Shown: piece by piece, positions 13,501 through 25,302 of the stretch
Numbering within the stretch: the first letter of the stretch is position 1
Layout: each line of letters opens with the position of its first letter
Origin: Argopecten irradians
Taxonomy: Eukaryota > Mollusca > Bivalvia > Pectinida > Pectinidae
Direction: 5' to 3'
NCBI RefSeq assembly: GCF_041381155.1
Contig: NC_091135.1
Coordinates: 64,693,067 to 64,757,066, forward strand
Length of the DNA: 64,000 bases
Position numbers and translations under genes: made by a program
The notes under the pieces: generated by a model
The model's input: the letters and a program-made list of their open reading frames with translations, nothing else
Databases searched by the model: none
Told to the model about the DNA's origin: nothing

Positions 13501-15401
13501 AAAGGTTCCCATTAGCAAAAGGCACAACTAGAGCACTAGCCTAACATGTACAGAAAGTTTCGTGTAGCCAAGTTGAACGGTTTAGGAGTTATAGCCCGGA
13601 AACGATACTCGGACGGACGGACGGACGGACGCACGGACGGACAGAGCCCAAATCAATATCCCCCGCAAACGCGTTTCGCGGGGGATAATAAAAACACGCA
13701 TCATAGATATAATCGTGCTTATTTTTGTGATTTTACTCGTAAAAAGATAGTGTTACATTATACTGTTTTTTTTATTACACAGAAATTTACATAATATTCT
13801 ATCTAAATCTCAGTCCAGACTGATCCGAACATCATTTTGATATCGCTATCAAATTGGGCTGATTATCTAATCTAAAGTTAGATATATATTTGTTTGAATG
13901 TTTGAAATGGTGTAAATGGAATATTTTGAAACTGAAAATATCTACATCATAAAGCTAGAATAACCATTTACTCGAAAAACTCAAATTGTAGATCTAACGT
14001 ATACGTATACGTACATGTGCTGTATAGATGTATAGTACTAGGCTTACCTTGTGTAGCCGCGGACTACTCTGACATCACAAGACCACGTGACCGCCTAGCT
14101 CATTATCTCTGAACCCTTGTCGGCACTACCCGTAAATCACGACCAAAACCAACCGATAGCGCTAAAAGCTAGTCGATTCCTTGGGTGGGACTTGATTTTT
14201 CATTCATCCAAAGCAATATCCTGACGTATTATCAAAAAAAAATTTTGGCTGCACAAATCCTTTAAGAAAGGCGAGATGACACAGTATTTATATACCGTGT
14301 ATTCTGTTTATCCTACAACCATTATGACATTCAAAATGAAAGCAAATTGCCGGATATTTACTTGGTTCGCTCGAAGCGGGATGCTTCTTTGATGCGGAGG
14401 AAAAGAATCATTCCTAAAACTGAAGGATGTGGGAAGTATATGCACATTCGCATAAAGTACCAGTAATTCTATTCAGTGTGTAATATCACTGAAACAATAT
14501 AAAAATACTCCAAAAACATCAAAGAATTACTTTACAATACATGCCTTTCCTATAAGCCAAGAAGAATACAATAACTTACAAGATTTTCGATATCATAAAA
14601 ATCATGTCATTCCGGTAAATGTAATGTCGCTTTTTGGTGGGATTGAATGACGTTTCATTCAACGAAAGGTTAAAGTTCTGGGTCAAGTTACAAAAAGTTC
14701 TGTCATATGACTGTTGGCACAATACTCTCGCCCTGTTACATTTGGTGCCGTAGACCACTCCAAGCGAAAGCTATACGAGATTGAGAGGCTTTGTTGGAAA
14801 CAGAACCTGAGTTGGTCTTTGTTCGGAGGCGGACACGTTTGAAAGGGGGTAGTGGTGTAGCAGGTTTTAATTGTACATAGTGATACAGTCGCCTTCTAGC
14901 TTCATACTAGGGGAATTTCCCTTTGGCTCAGTCGGTAGAGCGGCGGACCAATAAGTTCAGTGTTGCGGGTTCGAGCCCTGCTGCCGGCACACTACTCTCG
15001 CCCTGTTACATTTGGTGCCGTAGACCACTCCAAGCGAAAGCTAAACAAGATTGCATGAGAGCTAGGCTTCGTTGGAAACAGAACCTGGGTTGGTCTGTGT
15101 TCGGGGGCGAACACGTTAGAAAGGGGGAGTAGTGTATACGTAGATACACGTAGAAATTATGACAAGTTCAAATTGTTTTTTTTATCAGTTTCTTGTTTTA
15201 AAACATGAAATAAACATAGGGAGTTATTCTGAATCCTAAACACAATAACTGAACTGGATGATGTTCCCGTTAGTCAGTTAGTCTGTTAGTCCCGAGGAAA
15301 ACATAGATCACACAAATAGTGCAAATGATCGATCTTACCACAATCAGCGTGTAGTCTTGCCATTCCCGTAGTTTTCTTTTGGGGTCCGATTGTATAAACA
15401 T
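4370..15401 (-). CDS. PSMG2: Proteasome assembly chaperone 2 (PAC2), five exons, 3' end beyond window
   Basis: PAC2 pairs with PAC1 (PSMG1) and helps assemble the 20S proteasome alpha ring in the cytosol and nucleus. Spliced exons 15401-15339, 9746-9575, 9437-9379, 7413-7295 and 4576-4370 join in frame (phases 0, 1, 0, 2) and give about 206 residues. Recognised blocks compared with animal PAC2 are PSVSVGNVGQLAVDLLIST (exon 2), the central VILTSSHSEERLDIQL (exon 4) and CIYIPGGGIAKSL (exon 5). The vertebrate protein is about 264 residues, so roughly 60-70 C-terminal residues should lie left of position 1. Introns are swollen by transposons and by the 54-bp array. All splice sites are GT-AG, so nothing seen here says the gene is broken. 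The identification rests on remembered family sequence. Confidence 0.9.
4577..7294. repeat. PSMG2 intron 4 with dispersed CAGATACGTTACC-like 13-mers
   Basis: This is an AT-rich intron with no coding signal. The exact 13-mer CAGATACGTTACC occurs at 5095 and 6375. Near copies lie at 5284, 5451, 5464, 6556 and 6723 on the plus strand, and on the minus strand at 5782 (GTAACGTATCTG), 5988 (GGTAACGTACCTG) and 6953. Weaker ones lie near 5664 and 6142. Sequence between copies is not obviously repeated. Spacings are often 165-205 bp. Confidence 0.65.
7295..7413 (-). CDS. PSMG2: PSMG2 exon 4
   Basis: Acceptor ACACAG and donor GTAAGC bound 119 nt. The exon encodes a Trp-rich helix followed by AKLVILTSSHSEERLDIQL, matching the conserved V-L-S/T-S-S-H-S core of PAC2. 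It ends in phase 2. Confidence 0.92.
8049..9191. mobile_element. TIR DNA element (CAGTGGCGTAGGAAG / CTTCCTACGCCCCTG) with 5-bp TSD
   Basis: The ends are inverted: CAGTGGCGTAGGAAG at 8049 and CTTCCTACGCCCCTG ending at 9191. They are flanked by AGCTG on both sides (8044-8048, 9192-9196), a likely target duplication. Inside are G/C homopolymer tracts near both ends and a tandem array. No transposase frame was seen, so it is non-autonomous. It sits in PSMG2 intron 3. The superfamily is not assigned. Confidence 0.75.
8230..8700. repeat. ~117-bp tandem repeat inside the TIR element
   Basis: The start GATGAGTTTTACGATGC recurs at 8449, 8567 and 8683 (periods 118 and 116), with a more diverged copy from about 8230. 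Each unit carries GAGCGCCCAAAGGCGCGAG and a GGGGGTC/CCCCCGG palindromic stretch followed by an A run. An open frame of 94 codons at 8450-8734 is only a product of the repeat. Confidence 0.8.
9379..9437 (-). CDS. PSMG2: PSMG2 exon 3 (59 nt)
   Basis: A small exon with a strong polypyrimidine tract and CAG acceptor and a GTAAGA donor. With the carried-over G it encodes VYESIEHKVVVIQQRAPFVR. This fits between exons 2 and 4 in phase and in family alignment. Confidence 0.88.
9575..9746 (-). CDS. PSMG2: PSMG2 exon 2
   Basis: Acceptor TTGCAG, then 172 nt opening in phase 0 with PSVSVGNVGQLAVDLLIST, the most conserved block of PAC2, and LVGNDPF. The donor is GTAGGT. It ends one base into a codon. Confidence 0.92.
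12289..13690 (+). mobile_element. Helentron-associated (pearl/HINE-like) element, 172-bp repeats
   Basis: Architecture in order: a 5' end near 12289 containing ATTATCCCCCGCG; six full copies plus a part copy of a 172-bp unit; a (GGAC)n tract at 13609-13642; and a terminal hairpin at 13657-13688 whose arms are TATCCCCCGC and GCGGGGGATA. The 5' segment repeats one hairpin arm. This layout matches the non-autonomous Helentron derivatives (pearl/CvA type) known from bivalves. It has no coding capacity. Confidence 0.8.
12516..13605. repeat. 172-bp tandem repeat, about 6.3 copies
   Basis: TGTACAGAAAGTTT begins units at 12516, 12688, 12860, 13031, 13203, 13375 and 13547 (periods 171-172). Copies differ by a few substitutions (for example GTTTTTGAG versus GTTTTCGAG), and alternate copies look most alike, hinting at dimer-wise spread. 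Confidence 0.93.
14730..15135 (+). mobile_element. tRNA-derived SINE, tail duplicated
   Basis: A tRNA-like head at about 14915-14990 has an A box (TGGCTCAGTCGG), a D-arm (GCTCAGTCGGTAGAGC) and a B box (GGTTCGAGCCC) with a pairing T-stem, but no matching acceptor stem. It is therefore a SINE head and not a tRNA gene. The body that follows (14990-15130, starting ACTCTCGCCCTGTTACATTT) is also present upstream at about 14735-14855. This gives a body-head-body arrangement. Confidence 0.75.
15339..15401 (-). CDS. PSMG2: PSMG2 exon 1 (start codon, 21 codons)
   Basis: Minus-strand ATG at 15401-15399 encodes MFIQSDPKRKLREWQDYTLI plus V, ending exactly at the donor GTAAGA. It resembles the PAC2 N-terminus, which begins MFV and ends in an aromatic-TLL motif. 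It ends in phase 0, which fits exon 2. It is separated from exon 2 by a 5.6-kb intron full of mobile elements. Confidence 0.85.
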
Positions 15402-15520
15402 TTTTTCTCCGATGTATGTTTATTTCTGAGAAGTGTCTACACAAAGAGGGAAATATCACGTCATGTAAACAAACGCATTGTCATGCACCACAAGGGGGCC
15501 GCCATTATGAATCGTACTGC
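15402..15520 (-). promoter_or_regulatory. PSMG2 5' UTR and putative promoter with YY1-like site
   Basis: Directly upstream of the PSMG2 start codon. The minus strand carries ATAATGGCGGC (plus 15498-15508, GCCGCCATTAT), matching the YY1-type AANATGGCGGC core common near start sites of housekeeping genes. There is no clear TATA box. The functional role is inferred. Confidence 0.4.
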
Positions 15521-16040
15521 ACACGTGAAATTAGTTCTGACGCTTTCACATTTCAGATCGACACCATCAGTCTGCGTTAAATTGTTTATTTAAATCATTC
15601 CTTAAGTTTTTTGTTCACTTATTAATATTTACATAAAGAGATTTTAACATCGATTATGTATTTATATATCATTCCGATACATTATAATGAAATTCAATAT
15701 ATTTTACTTTTATCGAGTAAGTGAACCGATTACACAAGGGCGGAAGAGGAGGATAGGTAATTATGGCTTTATATTATTTCAATCATTTATTTGCTTTAAA
15801 TAGTTAAGGCACGGCAGCCCATTTGGGGTGTTTATGTCTGTATGAACGCTTTTACAAATCCACGTGGTTTAGGATCTCGAATGCCTTTATTGAGGTCGAA
15901 GGTCAAAGGTAAAAACATAGATGACAGACTGAACAACACGAAACTGGTCGTGCTCATGGTTTAACATGAAAAGCTTTCATTGAACGAAAGTTACGTTGAC
16001 GTCAAATTGTTTGAATGTCAACAATCACGTCGTCAGTACG
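15521..16040. other. Intergenic, nothing recognised
   Basis: Sequence upstream of PSMG2. No splice-bounded coding segment, RNA gene or clear repeat was seen. Confidence 0.5.
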
Positions 16041-16042
16041 GT

Positions 16043-16520
16043 CATCCTCGATACTCCAGGGGTTACTATCACTAACGTTATGTCAGTGGATTATATCATC
16101 AGTGATAGTAACACCTGAAGTATCAAGGATGTATAACGGTATAAGGTCTTTGACAATGTAGTTGCCGCTTATAGAGGATACTACAAGGATGACTTATATG
16201 AATATTGTATCCCATCCTCGATACTCCAGGGGTTCCAATCACTTACGATCTCTACACCCCTGGACTATCTCATAGTGAAATTGAAGGTAGCTCAGCGGAA
16301 AACATTTGACCAATCACAGGCCAGCAAAGATTTCCTTTGAAGACTACAGAGAGAACGACGCCTAACATCAAAGCCAAACAGTAAACCACAGTGTACCGTT
16401 ATACGGCTCTTTTGATGTACATCAAATGACTAAATTACCTGTTCTGTTACCTCCAGTTTTACTATGAGATAGCCCAGGGGTGTAGAGATCGTAAGTGATC
16501 GGATTCCCTGGAATATTGTA
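16043..16520. mobile_element. MITE/foldback pair sharing ATCCTCGATACTCCAGGGG
   Basis: The first unit has inverted arms at about 16043-16071 and 16102-16130 (ATCCTCGATACTCCAGGGG versus its diverged complement), a short hairpin. The second unit begins at about 16213 with the same sequence. Its arm (CACTTACGATCTCTACACCC... to ACTATCTCATAGT, about 16236-16280) is repeated inverted at about 16458-16510. Spacer is about 180 bp. No coding capacity. Confidence 0.75.
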
Positions 16521-16754
16521 TCCATGCATATGGCAGCACCTTGTCTTGGACCAACACCTTCCCACTAGGTCGTAAACAACAAGTGGTTGTCGACAGCTAA
16601 GACTCACCACCGGTCGAAGTTACCTGCGGTGTAACCCAAGATACAGTTTTATGAATCATTTAAATTTGTTACTCATCTTCATCGATGACATTGACTCAGT
16701 AATCGACTGTTCGCCGACCACCGTGTAGTTTACCATATGCTGCAAACGATCATC

Positions 16755-17105
16755 TTTATGTAGAAGAATAGAGAAAAAGACACATTCCTGTAGAGTGCTC
16801 TGACCAGGAATCGAACCCGGGTCTCCCGTGTGAAAAAACTACGGATCTACGGACTGAAGCTATAAGAAGCATGCTCCGTATTTAAGATCATATGCAAACC
16901 ACACCGACTGGCTTTTACACGACTGAACCTAGCCGTTTCCTTGAAATTTCATACTCTCAAACCACTTTCAATGGCCCGGTTATTTAATTGCACCGATCTA
17001 GAAGAACAGGGAAATTACATAATCCTGTCGAGTGTCCCAACCAGGAATCAAACTCGAACTGAGCCAAAGAGGAATACTCCGTCAGCTGAGTGACATTGGC
17101 CATAT
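16755..17105 (-). mobile_element. Two diverged SINE fragments, head to tail
   Basis: About 16755-16830 and 16995-17070 are homologous (GTAGAAGAATAGAG... and CTAGAAGAACAGGG...), each followed by minus-strand B-box-like sequence (GGGTTCGATTCCTGG and GAGTTTGATTCCTGG). The second also shows TTTGGCTCAG on the minus strand, like the SINE head at 14915. Fragments only. Confidence 0.55.
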
Positions 17106-17284
17106 TTAACACCACTGTTTTAAATATTTAACACCCTACAAAAGAGTCTCCGTAAACACTCTAGTAGAACGGAGTGATACTTGGCAGTTGGAATTCAATG
17201 TCAGTAAATGCGCAACCATGGACAAATAAAAAGGGGGAAAATACAGTTGGCATACTCAATGAAGCATCAGACAGTCCAAGTCGT

Positions 17285-17510
17285 AAAGTCGTAAAATTGG
17301 CTGGTCAACCCTAGGCTTGCCGAGGGTTGATGGTCAAAATCTTTCCCGAGGGTTGAGATATCCATGTCCACCTGACAGGCCAATGTTTGATTCTTTTTCT
17401 CCCATACTTTGAAAATTCAGATGATATAACGTCCATTTGCGTAAAAATGGTTCCCTACCCTTAAGACAGAGTTATCTTTTCCCTAGTAAACGCGGGATAA
17501 CGCTGTCAAG
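17285..17510. mobile_element. Partial foldback element, same family as 57585-58395
   Basis: It shares GGTCAACCC..GGCTTGCCGAGGGTTGA, the GAGGGTTGAGATATCC stretch and GTTTGATTCTTTTTCTCC with the tandem foldback at 57.6-58.4 kb. The copy is degenerate and lacks the far end. Confidence 0.65.
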
Positions 17511-17715
17511 AACAGGAGAAAACTCGTATCACATCTAAACTATCACGACACACTGGAGAGCTTCATAACTGCTGTCCAATCGGGATGTCCCTGTGTTTTA
17601 TTATCTAAATACATGTGACGGCTTCTTACTTTGAGTAATCACATGGAGGCGAAGTTCTTTGAATTATGGCATATGTAACATCTATTCTTGTTGTGTCTTG
17701 TTATATCGTGATAAA

Positions 17716-18045
17716 ATGAAAACGAGAAAAACTGAACTGACGCTGATTACTGTACTGACATATTTCCTCGCAGTTGTGTTTTCCACTATGCATGGAATAC
17801 ACTGTACATCTTATGAGGGATGCAAAAAGCGGAAATGGCCGGATCAACATTTAATTTGAACTCGTCTTCGAAGGGAAATCTTGCCAAAAGATCCTCCAGA
17901 AGTACCTTCTAGCGACAGAAGAGTTACAAAGCTATTGATTGGAAGTTATGATTTCGAAGTAGAAGAGGGTCTATTCTTACCCGGGGCTCGGAACACTTGC
18001 CGAATACTATACATATATATTGTGCGACCTAGACGCTGGCAATAG
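17716..18045 (+). pseudogene. Secretory-looking frame interrupted by one TGA (unknown family)
   Basis: From ATG 17716 the frame encodes MKTRKTELTLITVLTYFLAV followed by a hydrophobic run typical of a signal peptide or signal anchor, then a Cys-containing basic stretch. It reaches TGA at 17857-17859. The same frame then stays open for 61 codons with protein-like composition (REILPKDPPEVPSSDRRVTK..., then GSYDFEVEEGLFLPG) until TAG 18043. I do not recognise the family. It could be a decayed first exon, a chance frame, or, much less likely, a readthrough or Sec codon. No splice junction is clear. Confidence 0.3.
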
Positions 18046-18927
18046 GCGCGATCCAGAAATGTTGTACATCAACCATTGGTTGTCATATTAAAGTTCGATC
18101 GCATTCGTTTTGAATTCCATCCTTACACTTTGTCGAGGGTTCCTTCCAGATGTTTTAACTACTATTTGGGTAACAACCAGACATTCATTTAACAACGTTT
18201 TGTTTTCGAGTTGACATTTCCCGTCTGGTAATCGTTGATAAAATGTAAAAACAAAATAAGACCCTACCCATGAATTTATGGGTGAATTGGAAATTTCCCA
18301 GAGACCACAGAATACCAACGGGACGGACTATTAGTTTGACAATAAAAAAAACTGGCGGCAATCGGATAGGACATGCTGCACTGAGAGTTTTCCCAATACC
18401 TAAAATAAGCGATTTCCACTCTCGCATCGTCATGGCTAGACGTTTTTCCATGTGAAAGTCTATGGAAGAAATGTTCCAGATATTTAGAGCATTTGGAGTC
18501 AATATGGACATATTATCAGCGTTGCGTTTGGTACTAAGTAGTCATGGTTGATGGACGTCAAAGGAACTGATGGTTCTTATTAAGTCTTCTCTCGGCCCTT
18601 TTAGCTGCTTAGTTATCTGTAAAAGCAAAATTCGACGGACAGCTTGTTGGTGCCACCATATAATTATCAAATAATGGTTGTGGTATCTGTGAATATTTAA
18701 ACAACATTAATATCTACCTCCTAATTCAGACTGCTATGGGTTCGGAGTATTCCATGTCAATATGCAACGAGACTACAAACCGTTCGTTCCCTTCACTTCT
18801 TTGTTTTGATGAAGATGCACAACTTGGTGTAGATTAACTGCCATTGTCTTTGATTAACATTTGGCCTCTCAATGGAAGATTGATAATATGCAATATTATG
18901 CCGTAAAGTAATATTGGCTCAAGTGGT
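18046..18927. other. Intergenic, nothing recognised
   Basis: Short overlapping open frames on both strands (for example 18185-18511 minus) have no recognisable domain and no splice context. They are treated as chance. Confidence 0.5.
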
Positions 18928-21900
18928 ACACAATAACTACCAACAACTATATACAATAACTACCAACAACTGTATACAATAACTACCAACAACTATATAC
19001 AATAACTACCAACAACTATACCAACAATTATATACAATAACTACCAACAACTATATACAATAACTACCAACAACTATATACAATAACTACCAACAACTAT
19101 ATACAATAACTACCAACAACTATATACAATAACTACCAACAACTATATACAATAACTACCAACAACTATATACAATAACCACCAACAACTATATACAATA
19201 ACTACCAACAACTATACCAATAACTATATACAATAACTACCAACAACTATATACAATAACTACCAACAACTATATACAATAACTACCAACAACTATACAA
19301 CAACAACTATATACAATAACTACCAACAACTCTATACAATTAACTACCAACAACTATACAATAACTACCAACAACTATACACAATAACTACCAACAACTA
19401 TACACATTACTTACCAATAACTATATATACAATAACTACCAACAACTATATACAATAACTACCAACAACTATACCAACAACTATATACAATAACTACCAA
19501 CAACTATATACAATAACTACCAACAACTATATACAATAATACCAACAACTATATACAATAACTACCAACAACATACAATACACCAACAACTTACAATAAC
19601 TACCAACAACTATATACAATAACTACCAACAACTATACAATAACTACCAACAACTATACAATAACTGTATACAATAACTACCATCAACTATATACAATAA
19701 CTACCAACAACTATACCAACAACTATATACAATGACTACCAACAACTATATACAATAACTACCAACAACTATATACAATAACTACCAACAACTATATACA
19801 ATAATCCAACAACTATATACAATAACTACCAACAACTATATACAATAACTACCAACAACTATATATACATAACTACAACAACTATATACAATAACTACCA
19901 ACAACTATATACAATAACTACCAAACTATATACAATAACTACCACAACTATATACAATAACTACCAACAACTATATACAATAACTACCAACAACTATATA
20001 CAATAACTACAACAATATACAACTATATACAATAACTACCAACAACTATATACAATAACTACCAACAACTTATACATAACTACCAACAACTATATACAAT
20101 AACTACCAACAACTATATACAATAACTACCAACAACTATATACAATAACTACAACAACAACTATATACAATAACTACCAACAACTATAACTACAACAACT
20201 ATATACAATAACTACCAACAACTATATACAATAACTACCAACAACTATATACAATAACTACCAACAACTATATACAATAACTACCAACAACTATATACAA
20301 TAACTACCAACAACTATACCAACAACTATATACAATAACTACCAACAACTATATACAATAACTACCAACAACTATACCAACAACTATATACAATAACTAC
20401 CAACAACTATATACAATAACTACCAACAACTATATACAATAACTACCAACAACTATATACAATAACTACCAACAACTATACCAACAACTATATACAATAA
20501 CTACCAACAACTATATACAATAACTACCAACAACTAATACAATAACTACCAACAACTATATACAATAACTACCAACAACTATATACAATAACTACCAACA
20601 ACTATATACAATAACTACAACCAACAACTATATACAATAACTACCAACAACTATATATACAATAACTACCAACAACTATATACAATAACTACCAACAACT
20701 ATATACAATAACTACCAACAACTATATACAATAACTACCAACAACTATATACAATAACTACCAACAACTATATACAATAACTACCAACAACTATATACAA
20801 TAACTACCAACAACTATATACAATAACTACCAACAACTATATACAATAACTACCAACAACTATATACAATAACTACCAACAACTATAACAACTAACTACA
20901 ACAACTACCAAAACTTATACAATAACTACCAACAACTATATACAATAACTACCAACAACTATATACAATAACTACCAACAACTATATACAATAACTACCA
21001 ACAACTATATACAATAACTACCAACAACTTATACAATAACTACCAACAACTATATACAATAACTACCAACAACTATATACAATAACTACCAACAACTATA
21101 TACAATAACTACCAACAACATATACAATAACTACAACAACTATAAACAAATACAATAACTACCAACAACTATATACAATAACTACCAACAACTAACTAAC
21201 TACCAACAACTTATACAATAACTACCACAACTATATACAATAACTACCAACAACTATATACAATAACTACCAACAACTATATACAATAACTACCAACAAC
21301 TATATACAATAACTACCAACAACTATAACAATAACTACCAACAACTATAACAATAACTACAATATACAATAACTACCAACAATAACTACTACCAACAACT
21401 TATACAATAACTACCAACAACTATATACAATAACTACCACAACTATAACTATACATACTACACAACTATATACAATACTACCAACAACTATATACAATAA
21501 CTACCAACAACTATATACAATAACTACCAACAACTATATACAATAACTACCAACAACTATATACAATAACTACCAACAACATATACAATACTACCAACAA
21601 CTATATACAATAACTACCAACAACATAACCAACAACTTATAAATAACTACCAACAACTATATACAATAACTACCAACAACATACCAAAACTATATACAAT
21701 AACTACCAACAACTATATACAATAACTACCAACAACTATATACAATAACTACCAACAAACAACTATATACAATAACTACCAACAACTATATACAATAACT
21801 ACCAACAACTATATACAATAACTACCAACAACTATATACAATAACTACAAACTACCAACAACTATATACAATAACTACCAACAACTCTATACAATAACTA

Positions 21901-24900
21901 CCAACAACTATATACAATAACTACCAACAACTATATACAATAACTACCAACAACTATATACAATAACTACCAACAACTTATACAATAACTACCAACAACT
22001 ACCAACAACTAAACATATACTACAAAACTATAACTACCAACAACTATATACAATAACTACCAACAACTATATACAATAACTACCAACAACTATATACAAT
22101 AACTACCAACAACTATATACAATAACTACCAACAACTATATACAATAACTACCAACAACTATATACAATAACTACCAACAACTATATACAATAACTACCA
22201 ACAACTATATACAATAACTACCAACAACTATATACAATAACTTACCAACAACTATATACAATAACTACCAACAACTATATACAATAACTACCAACAACTA
22301 TATACAATAACTACCAACAACTATATACAATAACTAACTAACCAACAACTATATACAATAACTACCAACAATATATACAATAACTACCAACAACTATATA
22401 CAATAACTACCAACAACTATATACAATAACTACCAACAACTATATACAATAACTACCAACAACTATATACCAATAACTTAACAATAACTATACAAAACTA
22501 CCAACAACTATATACAATAACTACCAACAACCTACCAACAACTATATACAATGACTACCAACAACTATATACAATAACTACCAACAACTATATACAATAA
22601 CTTCCAACAACTATATACAATAACTACCAACAACTATATACAATAACTACCAACAACTATATACAATAACTACCAACAACTATATACAATAACTACCAAC
22701 AACTATACCAATAAATCTATACAATAACTACCATCAACTATATACAATAACTACCAACAACTATACCAACAACTATATACAATAACTACCAACAACTATA
22801 TACAATAACTACCAACAACTATATACAATAACTACCAACAACTATATACAATAACTACCAACAACTATATACAATAACTACCAACAACTATATACAATAC
22901 TACAATAATACTACCAACAACTATACAACAACTTTTACAATAACTACCAACAACTATATACAATAACTACCAACAACTATATACAATAACTACAACTATA
23001 TACAATACTACAACAACTAATACTACTACCAACAACTATATACAATAACTACCAACAACTATATACAATAACTACCAACAACTATATACAATAACTACCA
23101 ACAACTATATACAATAACTACCAACAACTATATACAATAACTACCAACAACTATATACAATAACTACCAACAACTATATACAATAACTACCAACAACTAT
23201 ATACAATAACTACCAACAACTATATACAATAACTACCAACAACTATATACAATAACTACCAACAACTATATACAATAACTACCAACAATATATACAATAA
23301 CTACCAACAACTATATACAATAACTACCAACAACTATATACAATAACTACCAACAACTATATACAATAACTACCAACAACTATATACAATAACTACCAAC
23401 AACTATATACAATAACTACCAACAACTATATACAATAACTACCAACAACTATATACAATAACTACCAACAACTATACAATACAATAACTACCAATAACTG
23501 TATACAATAACTACCAACAACTATATACAATAACTACCAACAACTATACCAACAACTATATACAATAACTACCAACAACTATATACAATAACTACCAACA
23601 ACTATACCAACAACTATATACAATAACTACCAACAACTATATACAATAACTACCAACAACTATATACAATAACTACCAACAACTATATACAATAACTACC
23701 AACAACTATATACAATAATAATATACCAACAACTATATACAATAACTACCAACAACTATATACAATAACTACCAACAACTATATACAATAACTACCAACA
23801 ACTATATACAATAACTACCAACAACTATATACAATAACTACCAACAACTATATACAATAACTACCAACAACTATATACAATAACTACCAACAACTATATA
23901 CAATAACTACCAACAACTATATACAATAACTACCAACAACTATACCAACAACTATATACAATAACTACCAACAACTATATACAATAACTACCAACAACTA
24001 TATACAATAACTACCAACAACTATATACAATAACTACCAACAACTATATACAATAACTACCAACAACTATATACAATAACTACCAACAACTATATACAAT
24101 AACTACCAACAACTATATACAATAACTACCAACAACTATATACAATAACTACCAACAACTACACCAACAACTATACAATAACTACCAACAACTATATACA
24201 ATAACTACCAACAACTATACCAATAACTGTATACAATAACTACCATCAACTATATACAATAACTACCAACAACTATACCAACAACTATATACAATGACTA
24301 CCAACAACTATATACAATAACTACCAACAACTATATACAATAACTACCAACAACTATATACAATAACTACCAACAACTATATACAATAACTACCAACAAC
24401 TATATACAATAACTACCAACAACTATATACAATAACTACCAACAACTATACCAATAACTGTATACAATAACTACCATCAACTATATACAATAACTACCAA
24501 CAACTATACCAACAACTATATACAATGACTACCAACAACTATATACAATAACTACCAACAACTATATACAATAACTACCAACAAATACAATAACTACCAA
24601 CAACTATATACAATAACTACCAACAACTATATACAATAACTACCAACAACTATATACAATAACTACCAACAACTATATACAATAACTACCAACAACTATA
24701 CCAATAACTGTATACAATAACTACCATCAACTATATACAATAACTACCAACAACTATACCAACAACTATATACAATGACTACCAACAACTATATACAATA
24801 ACTACCAACAACTATATACAATAACTACCAACAACTATAAACAATAACTTCCAACAACTATATACAATAACTACCAACAACTATATACAATAACTACCAA

Positions 24901-25300
24901 CAACTATATACAATAACTACCAACAACTATATACAATAACTACCAACAACTATATACAATTACTACCAACAACTATATACAATAACTACCAACAACTATA
25001 TACAATAACTACCAACAACTATATACAATAACTACCAACAATATATACAATAACTACCAACAACTATATACAATTACTACCAACAACTATATACAATAAC
25101 TACCAACAACTATATACAATAACTACCAACAACTATATACAATAACTACCAACAACTATATACAATAACTACCAACAACTATATACAATAACTACCAACA
25201 ATATATACAATAACTACCAACAACTATATACAATAACTACCAACAACTATATACAATAACTACCAACAACTATATACAATAACTACCAACAATATATAAT
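18928..25300. repeat. 23-bp satellite array, ~6.4 kb
   Basis: About 270-280 copies of TATATACAATAACTACCAACAAC. Variants include shortened units (ACTATACCAACAAC), TGTATACAATAACTACCATC units and ACAATGACTACC units. The last three recur together near 19660, 22730, 24220, 24460 and 24700, marking higher-order blocks. Single-base deletions cluster at about 19550-22500; these may be real decay or long-read errors. Confidence 0.97.
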
Positions 25301-25302
25301 TA

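Larger units (their letters stand above)
10472..14265. mobile_element. TTAA-flanked element with AGGATTTGTGCAG inverted termini
   Basis: Left end TTAA at 10472 followed by AGGATTTGTGCAGTCAAAA. The right end mirrors it (TTTTGGCTGCACAAATCCT), followed by TTAA at 14262-14265. TTAA duplications are the hallmark of piggyBac-like and some Kolobok elements. No transposase is visible. The interior is AT-rich and holds a nested Helentron-like element (12289-13690), leaving about 2.4 kb of its own sequence. It is located in PSMG2 intron 1. Confidence 0.7.

Noticed and set aside
14041..14230. PSMG2 first exon near a minus-strand donor ACAAG|GTAAGCC
   Set aside because: No in-frame start or PAC2-like residues, and it lies inside the TTAA element; a perfect first exon was found at 15339-15401.
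14915..14990. Functional tRNA gene
   Set aside because: A and B boxes and D/T arms are recognisable, but the 5' and 3' acceptor sequences do not pair and the anticodon stem does not form; it reads as a SINE head.
18088..18511. Overlapping minus-strand frames as a gene
   Set aside because: No domain, no splice context, and frames overlap on both strands; probably chance or a decayed repeat.
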